From Psychrobacter cibarius (GTDB lineage: Bacteria > Pseudomonadota > Gammaproteobacteria > Pseudomonadales > Moraxellaceae), in NCBI GenBank assembly GCA_030686115.1, contig CP131612.1, positions 2,108,001-2,172,000 on the forward strand: a stretch of DNA of 64,000 bases, written 5' to 3'. This document shows, one piece after another, positions 1 to 8,653 of the stretch (within the stretch, counting starts at the first letter, position 1; each line of letters begins with the position of its first letter). The notes under the pieces are model-generated. The model made no database searches, was not told the origin of the DNA, and was given only the letters and a program-made list of their open reading frames with translations. The translations under genes and the position numbers were made by a program.

Positions 1-80
1 GAGAGTGAAATGGCAACATACCACGCTATTAACTTACCAAAGCACCATGCCAGTTTTTGTGAAAATTTCATGGATAACAT
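1..80 (-). CDS. Possible N-terminus of a leftward gene cut by the window edge
   Basis: Reading leftward from an ATG at 80 (or an in-frame ATG at 71), the frame stays open to base 1. The visible peptide starts MLSMKFSQKLAWCFGKLIAW and is hydrophobic, like a signal anchor or first membrane helix. It lies 36 bases after the stop of the dehydrogenase on the same strand, which is operon-like spacing. No clear ribosome binding site is seen and only about 26 codons are visible, so this is a tentative call. I do not recognise the family. Confidence 0.3.
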   Translation of the reverse strand, partial: MLSMKFSQKLAWCFGKLIAWYVAISL

Positions 81-116
81 TAGGATCTTTTGGACATAAA
101 AACTTCGTTAATACCA

Positions 117-908
117 TTACACCATACGAATCGCGCCATCTAAGCGAATGACTTCTCCATTGAGATAGGCATTATCAATGATATGCATGACCAACTTGGC
201 AAACTCATTGGGATTGCCCAGACGCTTAGGATAAGGTACGCCCGCCTCTAGTTGTTCGCGTGCTTTTTCAGGAATGGTCTCCATCATCGGTGTGGCAAAG
301 ACGCCCGGCGCGATAGTCATGACGCGAATACCATGACGTGCCAGCTCACGTGCTAGCGGTAAAGTCAGACCGACGACACCTGCTTTTGACGATGAATAGC
401 TTGCTTGTCCTACTTGCCCATCGAAAGCGGCAATAGAAGCCGTATTAATAATGACGCCATTATCAGCGTTCTTCTCTACAGAGCTGTCTGCGTTATTGGC
501 ATTTGCTAAACGCTTTGCAATACTGGCTGCGACCAAACGCGCGACATTAAAAGAACCGACAAGATTAATATTGACGCCGCGACTAAAAGCATCGAGATCT
601 GCTGGGTTATTATCACGGTCCAGCAGCTTTTGTACCACAGCGATGCCCGCACAGTTGATAGACCCTTGCAAACCGCCAAATTCTTTTTCAGCTGTATCCA
701 CAGCCGCTTGCACCTCATCACCACTGGTCACATCACAGCGTGTAAAGCGAACGTTATCGCCTAGTTCCGCCACCAACGCTTGACCAGCTGATTCATTCAG
801 ATCTGCGATGACGACGTTACCACCTTGCTTGACAATAGCACGAACCACTGCCTCTCCCAAACCTGATGCACCGCCTGTGACCAAAAAGCTCTGTTGTTCA
901 ATGTGCAT
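117..908 (-). CDS. HSD10-like short-chain dehydrogenase (3-hydroxyacyl-CoA dehydrogenase type)
   Basis: A 263-residue classical short-chain dehydrogenase. The NAD-binding TGGASGLG motif is at residues 11-18, NCAG at about 85-88, and the catalytic Ser158, Tyr171 and Lys175 (YSSSK) are present. The stretch around the active site and the following LTLPLARELA match the type-2 3-hydroxyacyl-CoA dehydrogenase (HSD10) group. That group oxidises short or branched 3-hydroxyacyl-CoA with NAD in fatty-acid and isoleucine breakdown. An insertion at about 135-150, rich in Asn and Ala, lengthens it slightly. It follows an acyl-CoA ligase on the same strand with a gap of about 90 bases, fitting a joint role in acyl-CoA metabolism. 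The family is clear; the exact substrate is inferred. Confidence 0.85.
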   Translation of the reverse strand: MHIEQQSFLVTGGASGLGEAVVRAIVKQGGNVVIADLNESAGQALVAELGDNVRFTRCDVTSGDEVQAAVDTAEKEFGGLQGSINCAGIAVVQKLLDRDNNPADLDAFSRGVNINLVGSFNVARLVAASIAKRLANANNADSSVEKNADNGVIINTASIAAFDGQVGQASYSSSKAGVVGLTLPLARELARHGIRVMTIAPGVFATPMMETIPEKAREQLEAGVPYPKRLGNPNEFAKLVMHIIDNAYLNGEVIRLDGAIRMV

Positions 909-997
909 AATTATTCCTTTTATTAATTTTTTTACTGTTATTTTTATCAGTCATCGATTTTTATCTTAACCTGACGATATGAATGCATTACGCTTTA

Positions 998-2722
998 TTA
1001 AGCCGCAGACAAACTGCGCAGCAAAAAGCGCTGAATTTTACCACTTGGGGTTTTTGGCAACTCTTTTACAAACTCAACCTCACGTGGATAAGCGTGAGTT
1101 GATAAACGTCTGCGCACCAAGTCTTGAATCTCTTTAGCAATCTCGTCTGTGCCTTCGATACCGTCTTTTAGTACTACATACGACTTAATGGTATGACCAC
1201 GCACTTCGTCTGGCACACCGACAGCAGCAGACTCTGCGACTGCTTCATGCTCAAGCACGGTATTTTCAACATCGGTTGGTCCAACTCGGTAACCTGCGGT
1301 AATGATAATGTCGTCATCACGCCCTGAAAACCAATAGCTGCCATCACTGTGACGCTCAACCACGTCGCCTGTTAAATAGTAATCATCAGCGAAAGCATCT
1401 TTTTCGTTCCAGCTATAGCCGCGGAAATAAAACGCGGGCGATTGACTGACCACTACGGCAAGCTGTCCTTGCTCGCCATCAGCCAATATATTCATATCAT
1501 CATCTAACACTACCAATGTGTGCCCCGGTAGCGCCATGCCCATCGAGCCAACCGGACATTCATGTGCTAATGCATGGTGCTCACAGCAAGTCATTCCAGT
1601 CTCGGTTTGCCCATACTGATCGCAGACTTTACAGTTTAAATAGGTTTCAACCCAATTGACCACTTCGGTATTTAAGGTCTCGCCTGCTGAATTGGCACAG
1701 CGCAGTGATAGTTTAGCCTCATTGTCATTATTATTGTCATGGTGAGATTTTTCAAACACGCCACTCGATTTCATCATACGAAACGCTGTCGGTGAGGACG
1801 CCAAATTACTAATCTTATGACGGACCATAAAATCGCGAGTATTTTGTGCATCAAAGCCAGCTTCATTAAAATACGTTGTTACCCCTAATAACAAAGGTCC
1901 TGTAATCGCATAATAAAGACCGTATGCCCAGCCTGGATCAGCCATGTTCCAGTAATTATCATCCGCTCGCAAGTCAATCGCATAGTGCATGTAGAGATAA
2001 AACGCTGAGAGCGCACTTAGCGGCACACTAACGCCTTTTGATTTGCCAACCGTACCCGAGGTAAACATCTGTAAAAATGGTGCATCAGTATTTAGCGATA
2101 CTGGTTCTACCGTTTGCGACTGCGTTGCGACCTTTTCAGCGTAGTTATCATCACCCCAGCTTTGCGCATCTACCTTGCTACCAACCAGCACCATTTTGGT
2201 TTGTTTGGCCAAGTCGTCAAACTTGCCACGATTTTCTTGATTGGTAAAAACTACTTTGGTATTGGCTTTGTCCATCCGATACTTAATCGAATCATAGCCA
2301 AAGGCGGTAAATAACGGTTGATAAACCGCACCGATCCGCCAAGTCGCGAGTACAATGGTGAGCAGCTCAGGAGTGCGAGGTAGCATGGTTGCCACTTGGT
2401 CACCAGCTTTTACGCCATAAGACAACAATAAATTGGCGACTTGTGCGCTTGCCTTATCAAGCTCAGCAAAGCTCATGCGCGTTACATTACCCGCTGTATC
2501 TTCGTGCACCAGTGCAATATTATCACCGCGACCATCACGCACATGACGACCGCAACATGCCATATAAGCATTCAAGCGATCGTCTAAATGCTCGCCAAAT
2601 ATTTCTGTCAATAGCGCGTTCATATCAAAGTTATGATAGTAATCGCTGTAGCTCATTGGCGGGTGTGCAGTATGATTTGAAGCGGTATTTACGAATGATG
2701 GGTCGGAAGAAGAGGTGTTCAT
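998..2722 (-). CDS. AMP-forming acyl-CoA synthetase
   Basis: A 574-residue member of the ANL (acyl/aryl-CoA ligase) superfamily, which activates a carboxylic acid with ATP and CoA. The P-loop TSGTVGKSKG is at residues 221-230, YGQTETGM lies near residue 370, the hinge region carries GYRVGPTDVE, and the C-terminal catalytic lysine is in KTPSGKIQRF. The layout resembles medium-chain or acetoacetyl/propionyl-type acyl-CoA synthetases. It carries a short Ser/Asn-rich N-terminus and an Asn/Asp-rich loop near residue 330. With the HSD10-like gene downstream it could form a small acyl-CoA catabolic unit. The substrate cannot be read from the sequence. Confidence 0.85.
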   Translation of the reverse strand: MNTSSSDPSFVNTASNHTAHPPMSYSDYYHNFDMNALLTEIFGEHLDDRLNAYMACCGRHVRDGRGDNIALVHEDTAGNVTRMSFAELDKASAQVANLLLSYGVKAGDQVATMLPRTPELLTIVLATWRIGAVYQPLFTAFGYDSIKYRMDKANTKVVFTNQENRGKFDDLAKQTKMVLVGSKVDAQSWGDDNYAEKVATQSQTVEPVSLNTDAPFLQMFTSGTVGKSKGVSVPLSALSAFYLYMHYAIDLRADDNYWNMADPGWAYGLYYAITGPLLLGVTTYFNEAGFDAQNTRDFMVRHKISNLASSPTAFRMMKSSGVFEKSHHDNNNDNEAKLSLRCANSAGETLNTEVVNWVETYLNCKVCDQYGQTETGMTCCEHHALAHECPVGSMGMALPGHTLVVLDDDMNILADGEQGQLAVVVSQSPAFYFRGYSWNEKDAFADDYYLTGDVVERHSDGSYWFSGRDDDIIITAGYRVGPTDVENTVLEHEAVAESAAVGVPDEVRGHTIKSYVVLKDGIEGTDEIAKEIQDLVRRRLSTHAYPREVEFVKELPKTPSGKIQRFLLRSLSAA

Positions 2723-2772
2723 AAGCTAATCCTTTAGCAATAGAAGGTAACGGGCGAAATAAGAGAATTGTC

Positions 2773-2813
2773 AGCAGAAAAACAGGCATATCCTAGCAAC
2801 TGTTCTTTCTGCT
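2773..2813. repeat. Intergenic hairpin without U-tail upstream of the acyl-CoA synthetase
   Basis: AGCAGAAAAACAG and a downstream copy of its complement (CTGTT, one bulged C, TTTCTGCT) can form a 13-bp stem with a 14-base loop. No T-run follows on either strand, so it is not an ordinary intrinsic terminator. It sits between the topoisomerase IB stop and the acyl-CoA synthetase start. Confidence 0.5.
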
Positions 2814-2936
2814 TGTTCGCACATATCAATGTGCATAGACTCTATTAGTAACGCATTTTAATATTTATTTCAATACATAACGTATCATTTTTATAATTCA
2901 ATCACAAACTCCTGATGGAACTTTATTTCAAAGCAC

Positions 2937-4091
2937 TCAGCAGCCACTTAAAAATCCTAGCAGCGCCTTTTCTTCATAACTTTGATGCTGTTTAGTACGA
3001 CCACGGCGCGCTTGTTTATAAGGTTCAAAGAACTGCCCCGCCAAAAAGCGCTCTATAATAATGGGATTAATATAAGAAGAGCGGCAGACAGCAGGGGTAT
3101 TGCCCAGCTCATCAGCCACACTTTTTACCATATCAGTCACCAGCTGCTGACGCGCTTTACTATCAGGTTCACTGGCTAATATTGCTTTGCCCTGAGCGCT
3201 TTGTAGCTCATCATGCAGGTAACTGGCAGCAAGGACACTGGCCATCCAAGTACGAAAGTCCTTTGCGCTATATAAATTACCGCTATACATCTCACTGTCA
3301 TGACTATGACTATGACTATGACTATGACTATGACCGCTAGTATGCATGCGTAGATAGTCATTGATATCGCTACTGTCGACGACTTGCTTGTGACCATCGT
3401 CATCTAAATATTTAAAAATCTGATAACCAGGTAACTCAGAACATGCCTGTACAATCTCAATCAAACGCTCATCTTGCAATTCAATATGATGCTCTTTGGC
3501 ACTTTTACCGACAAAATCAAACGCCAGTCCGTTATCAGTTTCGCTCACATGCTTACTGCGTAGAGTACTCAAACCATAGCTTTTATTGAGCTTGGCATAG
3601 CGGCTGTTGCCGATACGAATCAAGGTCGTTTCTAATAGTTTGACCACTGCTGATAAGACATTTTCACGGGATAATGATTTAGCTTTCAAGTCTTTTTCGA
3701 CTTGCGCACGTAGATTCGGCAATGCTCTAGCGAAGCCTATCATGGCATCGAACTTGGCTTGGTCACGTACACGATCCCACTCAGGGTGATACAGATACTG
3801 TTTTCGTGCTTTGTCATCGCGCCCTGTCGATTGCAAGTGCCCTTTATCATCTTGGCATATCCAAACCTCTGACCACATCGGTGGTATCACTAGCGCATTA
3901 AAACGCTGTCGCAAGGCTTTGTCTTTGACCGTTTTGCCTGTGGCATCTTTATAAGTAAACCCGCGCCCCCAACGCCTACGCGTAAACCCAAGCTCATCAT
4001 CACTGACATAGCGCAGATTAGCAAGGCGAGCGAGTTTTTCATAATCATGGCGTATGTCTTGCGTGGTTGTTTGGTCATTTAGCGTCGCCAT
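2937..4091 (-). CDS. DNA topoisomerase IB (poxvirus-like)
   Basis: A 384-residue type IB topoisomerase, which relaxes supercoils through a 3'-phosphotyrosyl intermediate. The N-terminal domain (YVSDDELGFTRRRWGRGF) and the catalytic domain (RIGNSRYAKLNKSYGLSTLR) match bacterial homologues of the vaccinia enzyme. The catalytic tyrosine is Tyr340 in CRSSYINP. An unusual linker at about residues 252-264 is a run of alternating His and Ser, encoded by a hexanucleotide repeat (3301-3334). The length is typical for the family. The gene is alone on its strand, with the divergent GNAT gene upstream. Confidence 0.93.
   Translation of the reverse strand: MATLNDQTTTQDIRHDYEKLARLANLRYVSDDELGFTRRRWGRGFTYKDATGKTVKDKALRQRFNALVIPPMWSEVWICQDDKGHLQSTGRDDKARKQYLYHPEWDRVRDQAKFDAMIGFARALPNLRAQVEKDLKAKSLSRENVLSAVVKLLETTLIRIGNSRYAKLNKSYGLSTLRSKHVSETDNGLAFDFVGKSAKEHHIELQDERLIEIVQACSELPGYQIFKYLDDDGHKQVVDSSDINDYLRMHTSGHSHSHSHSHSHDSEMYSGNLYSAKDFRTWMASVLAASYLHDELQSAQGKAILASEPDSKARQQLVTDMVKSVADELGNTPAVCRSSYINPIIIERFLAGQFFEPYKQARRGRTKQHQSYEEKALLGFLSGC
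3301..3334. repeat. Hexanucleotide tandem repeat (TGACTA) inside topoisomerase IB
   Basis: Five complete copies of TGACTA plus TGAC lie in tandem. On the coding strand they encode alternating His and Ser. Because the unit is two codons, copy-number change would alter linker length without shifting the frame. Confidence 0.9.
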
Positions 4092-4272
4092 AATAGATAC
4101 TCGATTGATAAAATAGTCGTTTTAGCATAATGAATTGCGATGGTTTTTGCTGTTTATTTGCCACGAGCAAAGTGTAATCGATGTGTAAAAAAACATGCTT
4201 AAAAGGGTTCTAAATAATGAGCTTTTGAGCCATAATTTGACAACAATCACATTTTAATTTGAATAAAACACA

Positions 4273-4725
4273 ATGAAAAATACTTCTATAAAGATAGCAG
4301 CATTATCTAAAGACGATTACGAATTTTGGTTACCTTTGTGGCAAAACTATCTAAAATTTTATGAGACCAGTTTGCCATCAAGTACCATCCAAAACACGTG
4401 GCACAGTTTGCTCGATAGCAACGTGCCGATTTATGGGTTTGGTGCTTGGCAGGACGACAAGTTAGTAGGTATCACCCATGTGGTGCTACACCCCAATACT
4501 TGGAATATCACTGAATGCTGTTACTTAGAGGATCTTTATGTTAGTGAGTCTGTGCGCGGGCAAGGCGTGGGACGCGCACTAATTGAAAAGGTATATGAGT
4601 TCGCTCGTAGTAAAAACTGCAACCGTGTGTATTGGACGACACAAGAGGGCAACACCACGGCGCGCAAACTCTATGACGCAATCGCCACTCAAACAGATAT
4701 GGTGCAATATCGTAAAAACTTATAA
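4273..4725 (+). CDS. GNAT family N-acetyltransferase
   Basis: A 150-residue protein with the GNAT fold. The acetyl-CoA-binding motif A (VRGQGVGRALIEKV) lies in the middle and is preceded by LEDLYVSESV, the usual beta4 strand. The C-terminus (EGNTTARKLYDA) is typical of stand-alone GNATs. It transfers an acetyl group from acetyl-CoA to an amine; the acceptor is unknown. It is divergent from topoisomerase IB and converges on ppnP. The ATG at 4273 follows an AT-rich leader without a strong ribosome binding site. Confidence 0.85.
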   Translation: MKNTSIKIAALSKDDYEFWLPLWQNYLKFYETSLPSSTIQNTWHSLLDSNVPIYGFGAWQDDKLVGITHVVLHPNTWNITECCYLEDLYVSESVRGQGVGRALIEKVYEFARSKNCNRVYWTTQEGNTTARKLYDAIATQTDMVQYRKNL

Positions 4726-4773
4726 TGGTTGTCCAATGCTTTATGACTCAAATTTATCTCAAAATGCAACCAT

Positions 4774-4805
4774 AAAAAAACGCCAAGCGTTAAACACTTG
4801 GCGTT
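4774..4805 (-). terminator. Intrinsic terminator of ppnP
   Basis: AACGCCAAG (4779-4787) and CTTGGCGTT (4797-4805) form a 9-bp stem with a 9-base loop. The A-tract 4774-4780 becomes a U-run when read leftward, so it terminates ppnP. Confidence 0.8.
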
Positions 4806-4833
4806 AATCTGTTGACTACTACTCTAAAAATGC

Positions 4834-5118
4834 TTATTTACCATAAACACATAAATAAGCCGTTTCTACTGCTACTTTTACTTGAAACTTCTGATTGGCT
4901 TCAACGGTAAAGTGCTCACCTGCATTAAAGGTTTGCCACTCATCACTTTCTGGCAATTTGACCGTCAATGCACCACTGACCACGCTCATGGTTTCAAATT
5001 CGCTGGTGCCAAATTCGTACTCGCCAATTTCCATCACGCCAACTGTTGCAGGCTTAGTTGCCGTTTGAAAGGCAATAGAAGTGACTTTATTATCAAAATA
5101 ACTGTTAACGCTTGGCAT
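4834..5118 (-). CDS. ppnP: Pyrimidine/purine nucleoside phosphorylase PpnP
   Basis: A 94-residue single-domain cupin of the DUF1255/PpnP (YaiE) family. These proteins phosphorolyse a wide range of nucleosides to the base and ribose-1-phosphate. The sequence shows the family start ([15 protein letters not shown]), [19 protein letters not shown], and the cupin strand [16 protein letters not shown]. The length is full for the family. The start is supported by AAGGA just upstream. It is a single gene with its own terminator at 4774-4805, and prfB lies upstream on the same strand. Confidence 0.9.
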   Translation of the reverse strand: MPSVNSYFDNKVTSIAFQTATKPATVGVMEIGEYEFGTSEFETMSVVSGALTVKLPESDEWQTFNAGEHFTVEANQKFQVKVAVETAYLCVYGK

Positions 5119-5154
5119 AATTTTCCTTAATTAAATATTAGTTACTATTTTATT

Positions 5155-6250
5155 TTATAATCCTGCTTTTAGACTCGCTTCGATAAACTGATCGAGGTCG
5201 CCATCGAGTACCGCACCAGTATTAAAGGTTTCAACGCCAGTACGCAAGTCTTTGATACGTGAATCATCGAGCACATAAGAGCGAATTTGACTGCCCCAAC
5301 CGACGTCTGACTTGCCATCCTCGACCGCTTGCTGAGATTCCATCCGTTTTTGCATTTCAAGCTCATAAAGCTTAGCACGCAGCAACTTCATCGCCGTCGC
5401 TTTGTTCCCATGCTGGCTACGCTCGTTCTGACAAGTGACCACCACGCCACTTGGCTCGTGGGTGATACGTACCGCAGAATCGGTCGTGTTCACATGCTGA
5501 CCACCTGCGCCAGATGAACGATAAGTATCAATACGCAAATCTGCTGGATTGATATCAATCTCGATATTATCATCAATTTCAGGCGACACAAAAACGGCAG
5601 CAAACGAGGTATGACGACCGTTATTGCTATCAAATGGTGATTTACGGACTAAGCGATGCACGCCGATTTCGGTACGTAACCAACCAAAAGCGTAATCCCC
5701 TTTAATCTCAATCGTTGCTGATTTAATACCAGCCACGCTACCAGAAGATACCTCAATGACCTCAACTTTGAAGCCATGCGATTCCGCCCAGCGGGTATAC
5801 ATACGCAACAGCATCTCCGCCCAATCTTGCGCTTCGGTGCCGCCACTACCCGACTGGATATCTAAGTAGCAGTTATTAGGATCCATCTCACCACTAAACA
5901 TGCGACGGAATTCTAAATCCGCGACGCGTTTCTCCGCATTGTCGAGCTCTGCTTGCACATCCGCCAGCAAAGACTCGTCCTCTGCTTCTACCGCCAGCTC
6001 CAGCATGGCAGACGCATCTTCCAATGTGCTCTCAAGCGACACCACAACATCGATGACGCCATCAAGCTGGCTTTTTTCTTTATTAATTTTAGTCGCACGC
6101 TCTGGATCATTCCATAGCTCGGGGTTTTCTAACTCTAAATTGACTTCTTCTAAGCGTTCTTGCTTACCATCGAAGTCAAAGATACCTCCGCAAGTCCTGC
6201 CCACGCTCTGATAAATCTTTGATTCGTTCTTGATACGGATTGATTTCCAT
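5155..6250 (-). CDS. prfB: Peptide chain release factor 2 (programmed +1 frameshift)
   Basis: RF2 reads UAA and UGA and releases the finished peptide. The gene starts at ATG 6250 ([20 protein letters not shown]...). Its 24-codon first frame ends in an in-frame TGA at 6178-6176 within CTTTGAC, just after CGGAGGTAT. This is the classic autoregulatory frameshift site: an internal Shine-Dalgarno-like AGG, then CUU UGA C. After +1 slippage the product is about 364 residues, as in E. coli. It has the SPF recognition motif (RKSPFDSN) and the GGQ motif (SGAGGQHVN). The residue four before the first G of GGQ is Ser. The gene stands between ppnP and the HAD gene, all leftward. Confidence 0.97.
6171..6190 (-). 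promoter_or_regulatory. prfB: prfB programmed frameshift site
   Basis: Read leftward, the site is CGGAGGTATCTTTGACTTCG. It combines an internal AGGAGG-like element, the slippery CUU and UGA followed by C, the arrangement that causes +1 frameshifting when RF2 is scarce. Confidence 0.95.
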
Positions 6251-6366
6251 AAGGTTTCCTGTCTTTTTAAATAAATATCTCACTGATATGGCGCTATTTT
6301 AAATGAGATTGACGATAAATAGTTGGCTAATTATGACTGGCTTTATATTAAATAACGTTAAACAGC

Positions 6367-7068
6367 CTAAATCGACCAATCCTCCACTGCCCAGCGATGC
6401 GACAACGCATGAGCATGTAGCGCATCGTCGGGTGACACACAAATAGCCACATCCGCCCACTCAAGCAATGGAATGTCATTTTTGGAATCTGAATAGGCAT
6501 AAGTTTTATCAAAAGTCGTGCCCGCTGATTGCTGCTTCTCTAGCCATTTATTCAGATGGTAAATTTTACCTTCTTTAAAGTTTGGTTTGTCGGTAAGTTT
6601 ACCCGTATAGCGCTCATTTTTTATCTCAAGCGGCGTTGATAGCACATTGGCACCTTCGATACCAAAACGCTTGGCAATGGCTGATACTACAAAATCATTG
6701 GTCGCAGAAATAATCACCACCTCATGACCTTTTTCAACATGCTGACAGAGCACTTCCATCGCTTTTGGGCGTATGTGCGGCTCAATTTCACTTTTAATAT
6801 AGTCTTCTCGTAGCTCATGCAATCTATCCATCGGCAAGCTACTCAAAAACTGCGCCACAAATTCATTATATTCCGTCGCATCAAGCGTACCTTCGATATA
6901 GTCTTGGTAAAACTTTTGATTGGCCGTGCGGTATTGCGCTTCATCGACGAGGTCGTGTTTGACGATATACTCGCCCCATAAATAGTCGCTATCGACGTCG
7001 AGCAAAGTATGATCTAAATCAAAAAGTGCCAGCTCTTTTGGAAAAATTTGTGCTTGTGTTGCCTGCAT
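6367..7068 (-). CDS. HAD superfamily subfamily-IB hydrolase (SerB-like phosphatase)
   Basis: A 233-residue HAD phosphatase. Motif I is FDLDHTLLD with nucleophile Asp17 and acid/base Asp19. Motif II is VIISATNDF. Motif III/IV is DSKNDIPLLEWA near residue 195. The helical cap between motifs I and II fits the IB group (phosphoserine phosphatase-like, TIGR01490 type). Bacterial members hydrolyse small phosphomonoesters such as phosphoserine or histidinol phosphate; the substrate here is undetermined. AAGG lies 8 bases before the ATG. The gene is monocistronic by appearance. Confidence 0.85.
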   Translation of the reverse strand: MQATQAQIFPKELALFDLDHTLLDVDSDYLWGEYIVKHDLVDEAQYRTANQKFYQDYIEGTLDATEYNEFVAQFLSSLPMDRLHELREDYIKSEIEPHIRPKAMEVLCQHVEKGHEVVIISATNDFVVSAIAKRFGIEGANVLSTPLEIKNERYTGKLTDKPNFKEGKIYHLNKWLEKQQSAGTTFDKTYAYSDSKNDIPLLEWADVAICVSPDDALHAHALSHRWAVEDWSI

Positions 7069-7232
7069 AATGAGACCTTATTATTGTTTGTTGAAAGATA
7101 GAAATACAACTGGTTTTTAATAACTTCCGCTTTGGAGATAGATATTTATATGAAAAATTTCTCAATAATTTTTCGTGAATGCTACTGTTTACCAAACAAA
7201 ATTATGGTAACTTTATTTATATAACTTGTGGT

Positions 7233-7294
7233 TAGGGTGTGTCCTCAATCTGAACGAAAGCGCCTAAATGGGCTAAAAATGGTGACACGCCCTA
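7233..7294. repeat. 62-bp element with 11-bp inverted termini (MITE-like)
   Basis: TAGGGTGTGTC (7233-7243) and GACACGCCCTA (7284-7294) are inverted with one G:T mismatch, enclosing 40 bases. It lies about 40 bases upstream of the membrane-protein gene. A T-run follows at about 7299-7304, so on the plus strand it could also act as a terminator. Related half-sequences (GGGGCGTGTTTTCAAAATGA near 20561 and TTAGGGCGTATC near 53052) occur in other intergenic gaps, which suggests a dispersed repeat. Confidence 0.5.
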
Positions 7295-7335
7295 GTATCT
7301 TTTTTGCTTACTTCATCATAAAAATAGAGAATCGC

Positions 7336-7785
7336 ATGGAAGCGCCTGATGTCAAAACTGTCTTGCCAAGTAAAACGCGTCGCCCTGCCCGTTCGATCAA
7401 AGAAATCAGACAACGTCAGCTGGGTAAAAGCTATCAATCACCTTTCGACCGTATACTGTATGCGCTCTTAAATGGTGTGATGTACGGCGTTGGCGGTTTA
7501 CTGATCGATCTTGCTATCGTGGTTATTCGCTCAATAGCTGGTATAGGTAATGGCGACGTTTTTTGGTTATTCACCCCATTTATGTTGGTCGTAGGCGCAA
7601 TCATGGGTTTTATCGTTGGTAAAAATGCTGGCGCTGAAAGCGTCAATGCGCTCAACATCAACGAAACAGCCAATCATAACGCTTACCTTAATGACTATTC
7701 TATACGCCACGATATTTTTCGCGGACTGATTATTGGTATTATCATTTTTGCCATCATTTGGCTGGTCATGATGCTGATGACATAA
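7336..7785 (+). CDS. Conserved membrane protein of unknown function
   Basis: A 149-residue protein, taking ATG 7336 as the start. The frame is open further 5', but that part overlaps the inverted repeat at 7233-7294 and looks non-coding. A basic N-terminus (PSKTRRPARSIKEIRQRQLG) is followed by three predicted membrane segments: about 41-63 (LNGVMYGVGGLLIDLAIVVI), 74-94 (FWLFTPFMLVVGAIMGFIVG) and 127-147 (IIGIIIFAIIWLVMMLM). I do not recognise a named family. Neighbours (HAD phosphatase behind, gamma-carbonic anhydrase convergent) do not suggest a role. Confidence 0.7.
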   Translation: MEAPDVKTVLPSKTRRPARSIKEIRQRQLGKSYQSPFDRILYALLNGVMYGVGGLLIDLAIVVIRSIAGIGNGDVFWLFTPFMLVVGAIMGFIVGKNAGAESVNALNINETANHNAYLNDYSIRHDIFRGLIIGIIIFAIIWLVMMLMT

Positions 7786-7893
7786 AGAACCTCTATATAA
7801 GGCGCGTTTGCATCATTTGCATAAACATAGAGAATAGATCAATATCAGACAGTTCGCTTATGTTTTGCGTGACTCTATGATTTGGCTAGCGCT

Positions 7894-8430
7894 TTATTTA
7901 GGCAGTGGAATTTCAGTCAACCCTTCTTTATAAGTCTCACAAAGTTCAGCATAATGGTGCGCTGACATTTTTAGCATGGCGGCTTGCTCGTCCGTTAAGG
8001 TTTTGACCACCTTGGCAGGGGCGCCCATGACGAGTGAATTGTCTGGAATCACCTTGCCTTCGGTGACCAATGCCTTAGCACCAATGATGCAGTTTTTACC
8101 AATTTTGGCATTATTCAATACCACTGCGCCAATACCAATCAAACTGTTATCACCGACTTCGCAGCCGTGCAGCATCGCTAAATGACCAATAGTGACATAG
8201 TTGCCGATTTTAACCTCTATACCAACATCAGTATGAATAACGCTGTTTTCTTGTACATTACTATAGTCACCAATATGAATGTGACCGACATCTCCGCGAA
8301 GCACTGCCCCAAACCAAATACTGGCTTTTTTCCCCAAATATACATCACCTATAACCTGTGCTGAGTCTGCGACCCAACCATTAAAAGGTACCGCGAATTC
8401 GGGCACCTTGTCTAAATATTGATAAATCAT
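7894..8430 (-). CDS. Gamma carbonic anhydrase family protein
   Basis: A 178-residue left-handed beta-helix protein built of hexapeptide repeats, like YrdA/PaaY. The three zinc-ligand histidines of the gamma-CA fold are visible: His66 (VIHTD), His83 and His88 (IGHLAMLHGC). The C-terminal helix (EQAAMLKMSAHHYAEL) is typical. Family members bind zinc as trimers, but many lack carbonic anhydrase activity; PaaY hydrolyses CoA thioesters. Function is therefore uncertain. It is divergent from carA, sharing a 438-base intergenic region. Confidence 0.88.
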   Translation of the reverse strand: MIYQYLDKVPEFAVPFNGWVADSAQVIGDVYLGKKASIWFGAVLRGDVGHIHIGDYSNVQENSVIHTDVGIEVKIGNYVTIGHLAMLHGCEVGDNSLIGIGAVVLNNAKIGKNCIIGAKALVTEGKVIPDNSLVMGAPAKVVKTLTDEQAAMLKMSAHHYAELCETYKEGLTEIPLPK

Positions 8431-8466
8431 AACGGCTCCTTGTTATATATAGTAATGAAATAGGTC

Positions 8467-8505
8467 AATCATGAAAATTAGTCATGAAAACTAATCATGA
8501 AAACC
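8467..8505. repeat. Three tandem 13-bp repeats upstream of carA
   Basis: Three direct copies stand head to tail with no spacer: AATCATGAAAATT, AGTCATGAAAACT and AATCATGAAAACC. They share TCATGAAAA. They lie 37 bases upstream of the gamma-carbonic-anhydrase start and about 125 bases upstream of the carA -10 box. Iterated sites of this spacing (about 1.2 helical turns) suggest a binding array for a regulator, not identified. Confidence 0.75.
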
Positions 8506-8607
8506 AGATATCTTGATTTGCTGTCCATTGTGGCAAAGCCAAAAGGGAAAATCCAGCGCTATTAATGGCTAATAATTAAAGGCATACTTTTCAATCTAAA
8601 AATCGGC

Positions 8608-8636
8608 TGGCTATCTGCGGGCATATTGTATATAAT
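8608..8636 (+). promoter_or_regulatory. Candidate sigma-70 promoter for carA
   Basis: A perfect -10 TATAAT at 8631-8636 lies 17 bases after a poor -35 (TGGCTA, 8608-8613). Transcription would begin near 8643, just before the leader ORF. The weak -35 suggests activator dependence or a low basal rate. Confidence 0.6.
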
Positions 8637-8653
8637 GCGCAAAATCTGTGCCT

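Noticed and set aside
1..99. Plus-strand open frame at the left edge ending at TAA 97-99
   Set aside because: Only 32 codons, no recognisable sequence, and antisense to a more plausible leftward start.
7228..7335. Long N-terminal extension of the membrane protein
   Set aside because: It overlaps the inverted repeat and reads as non-coding.
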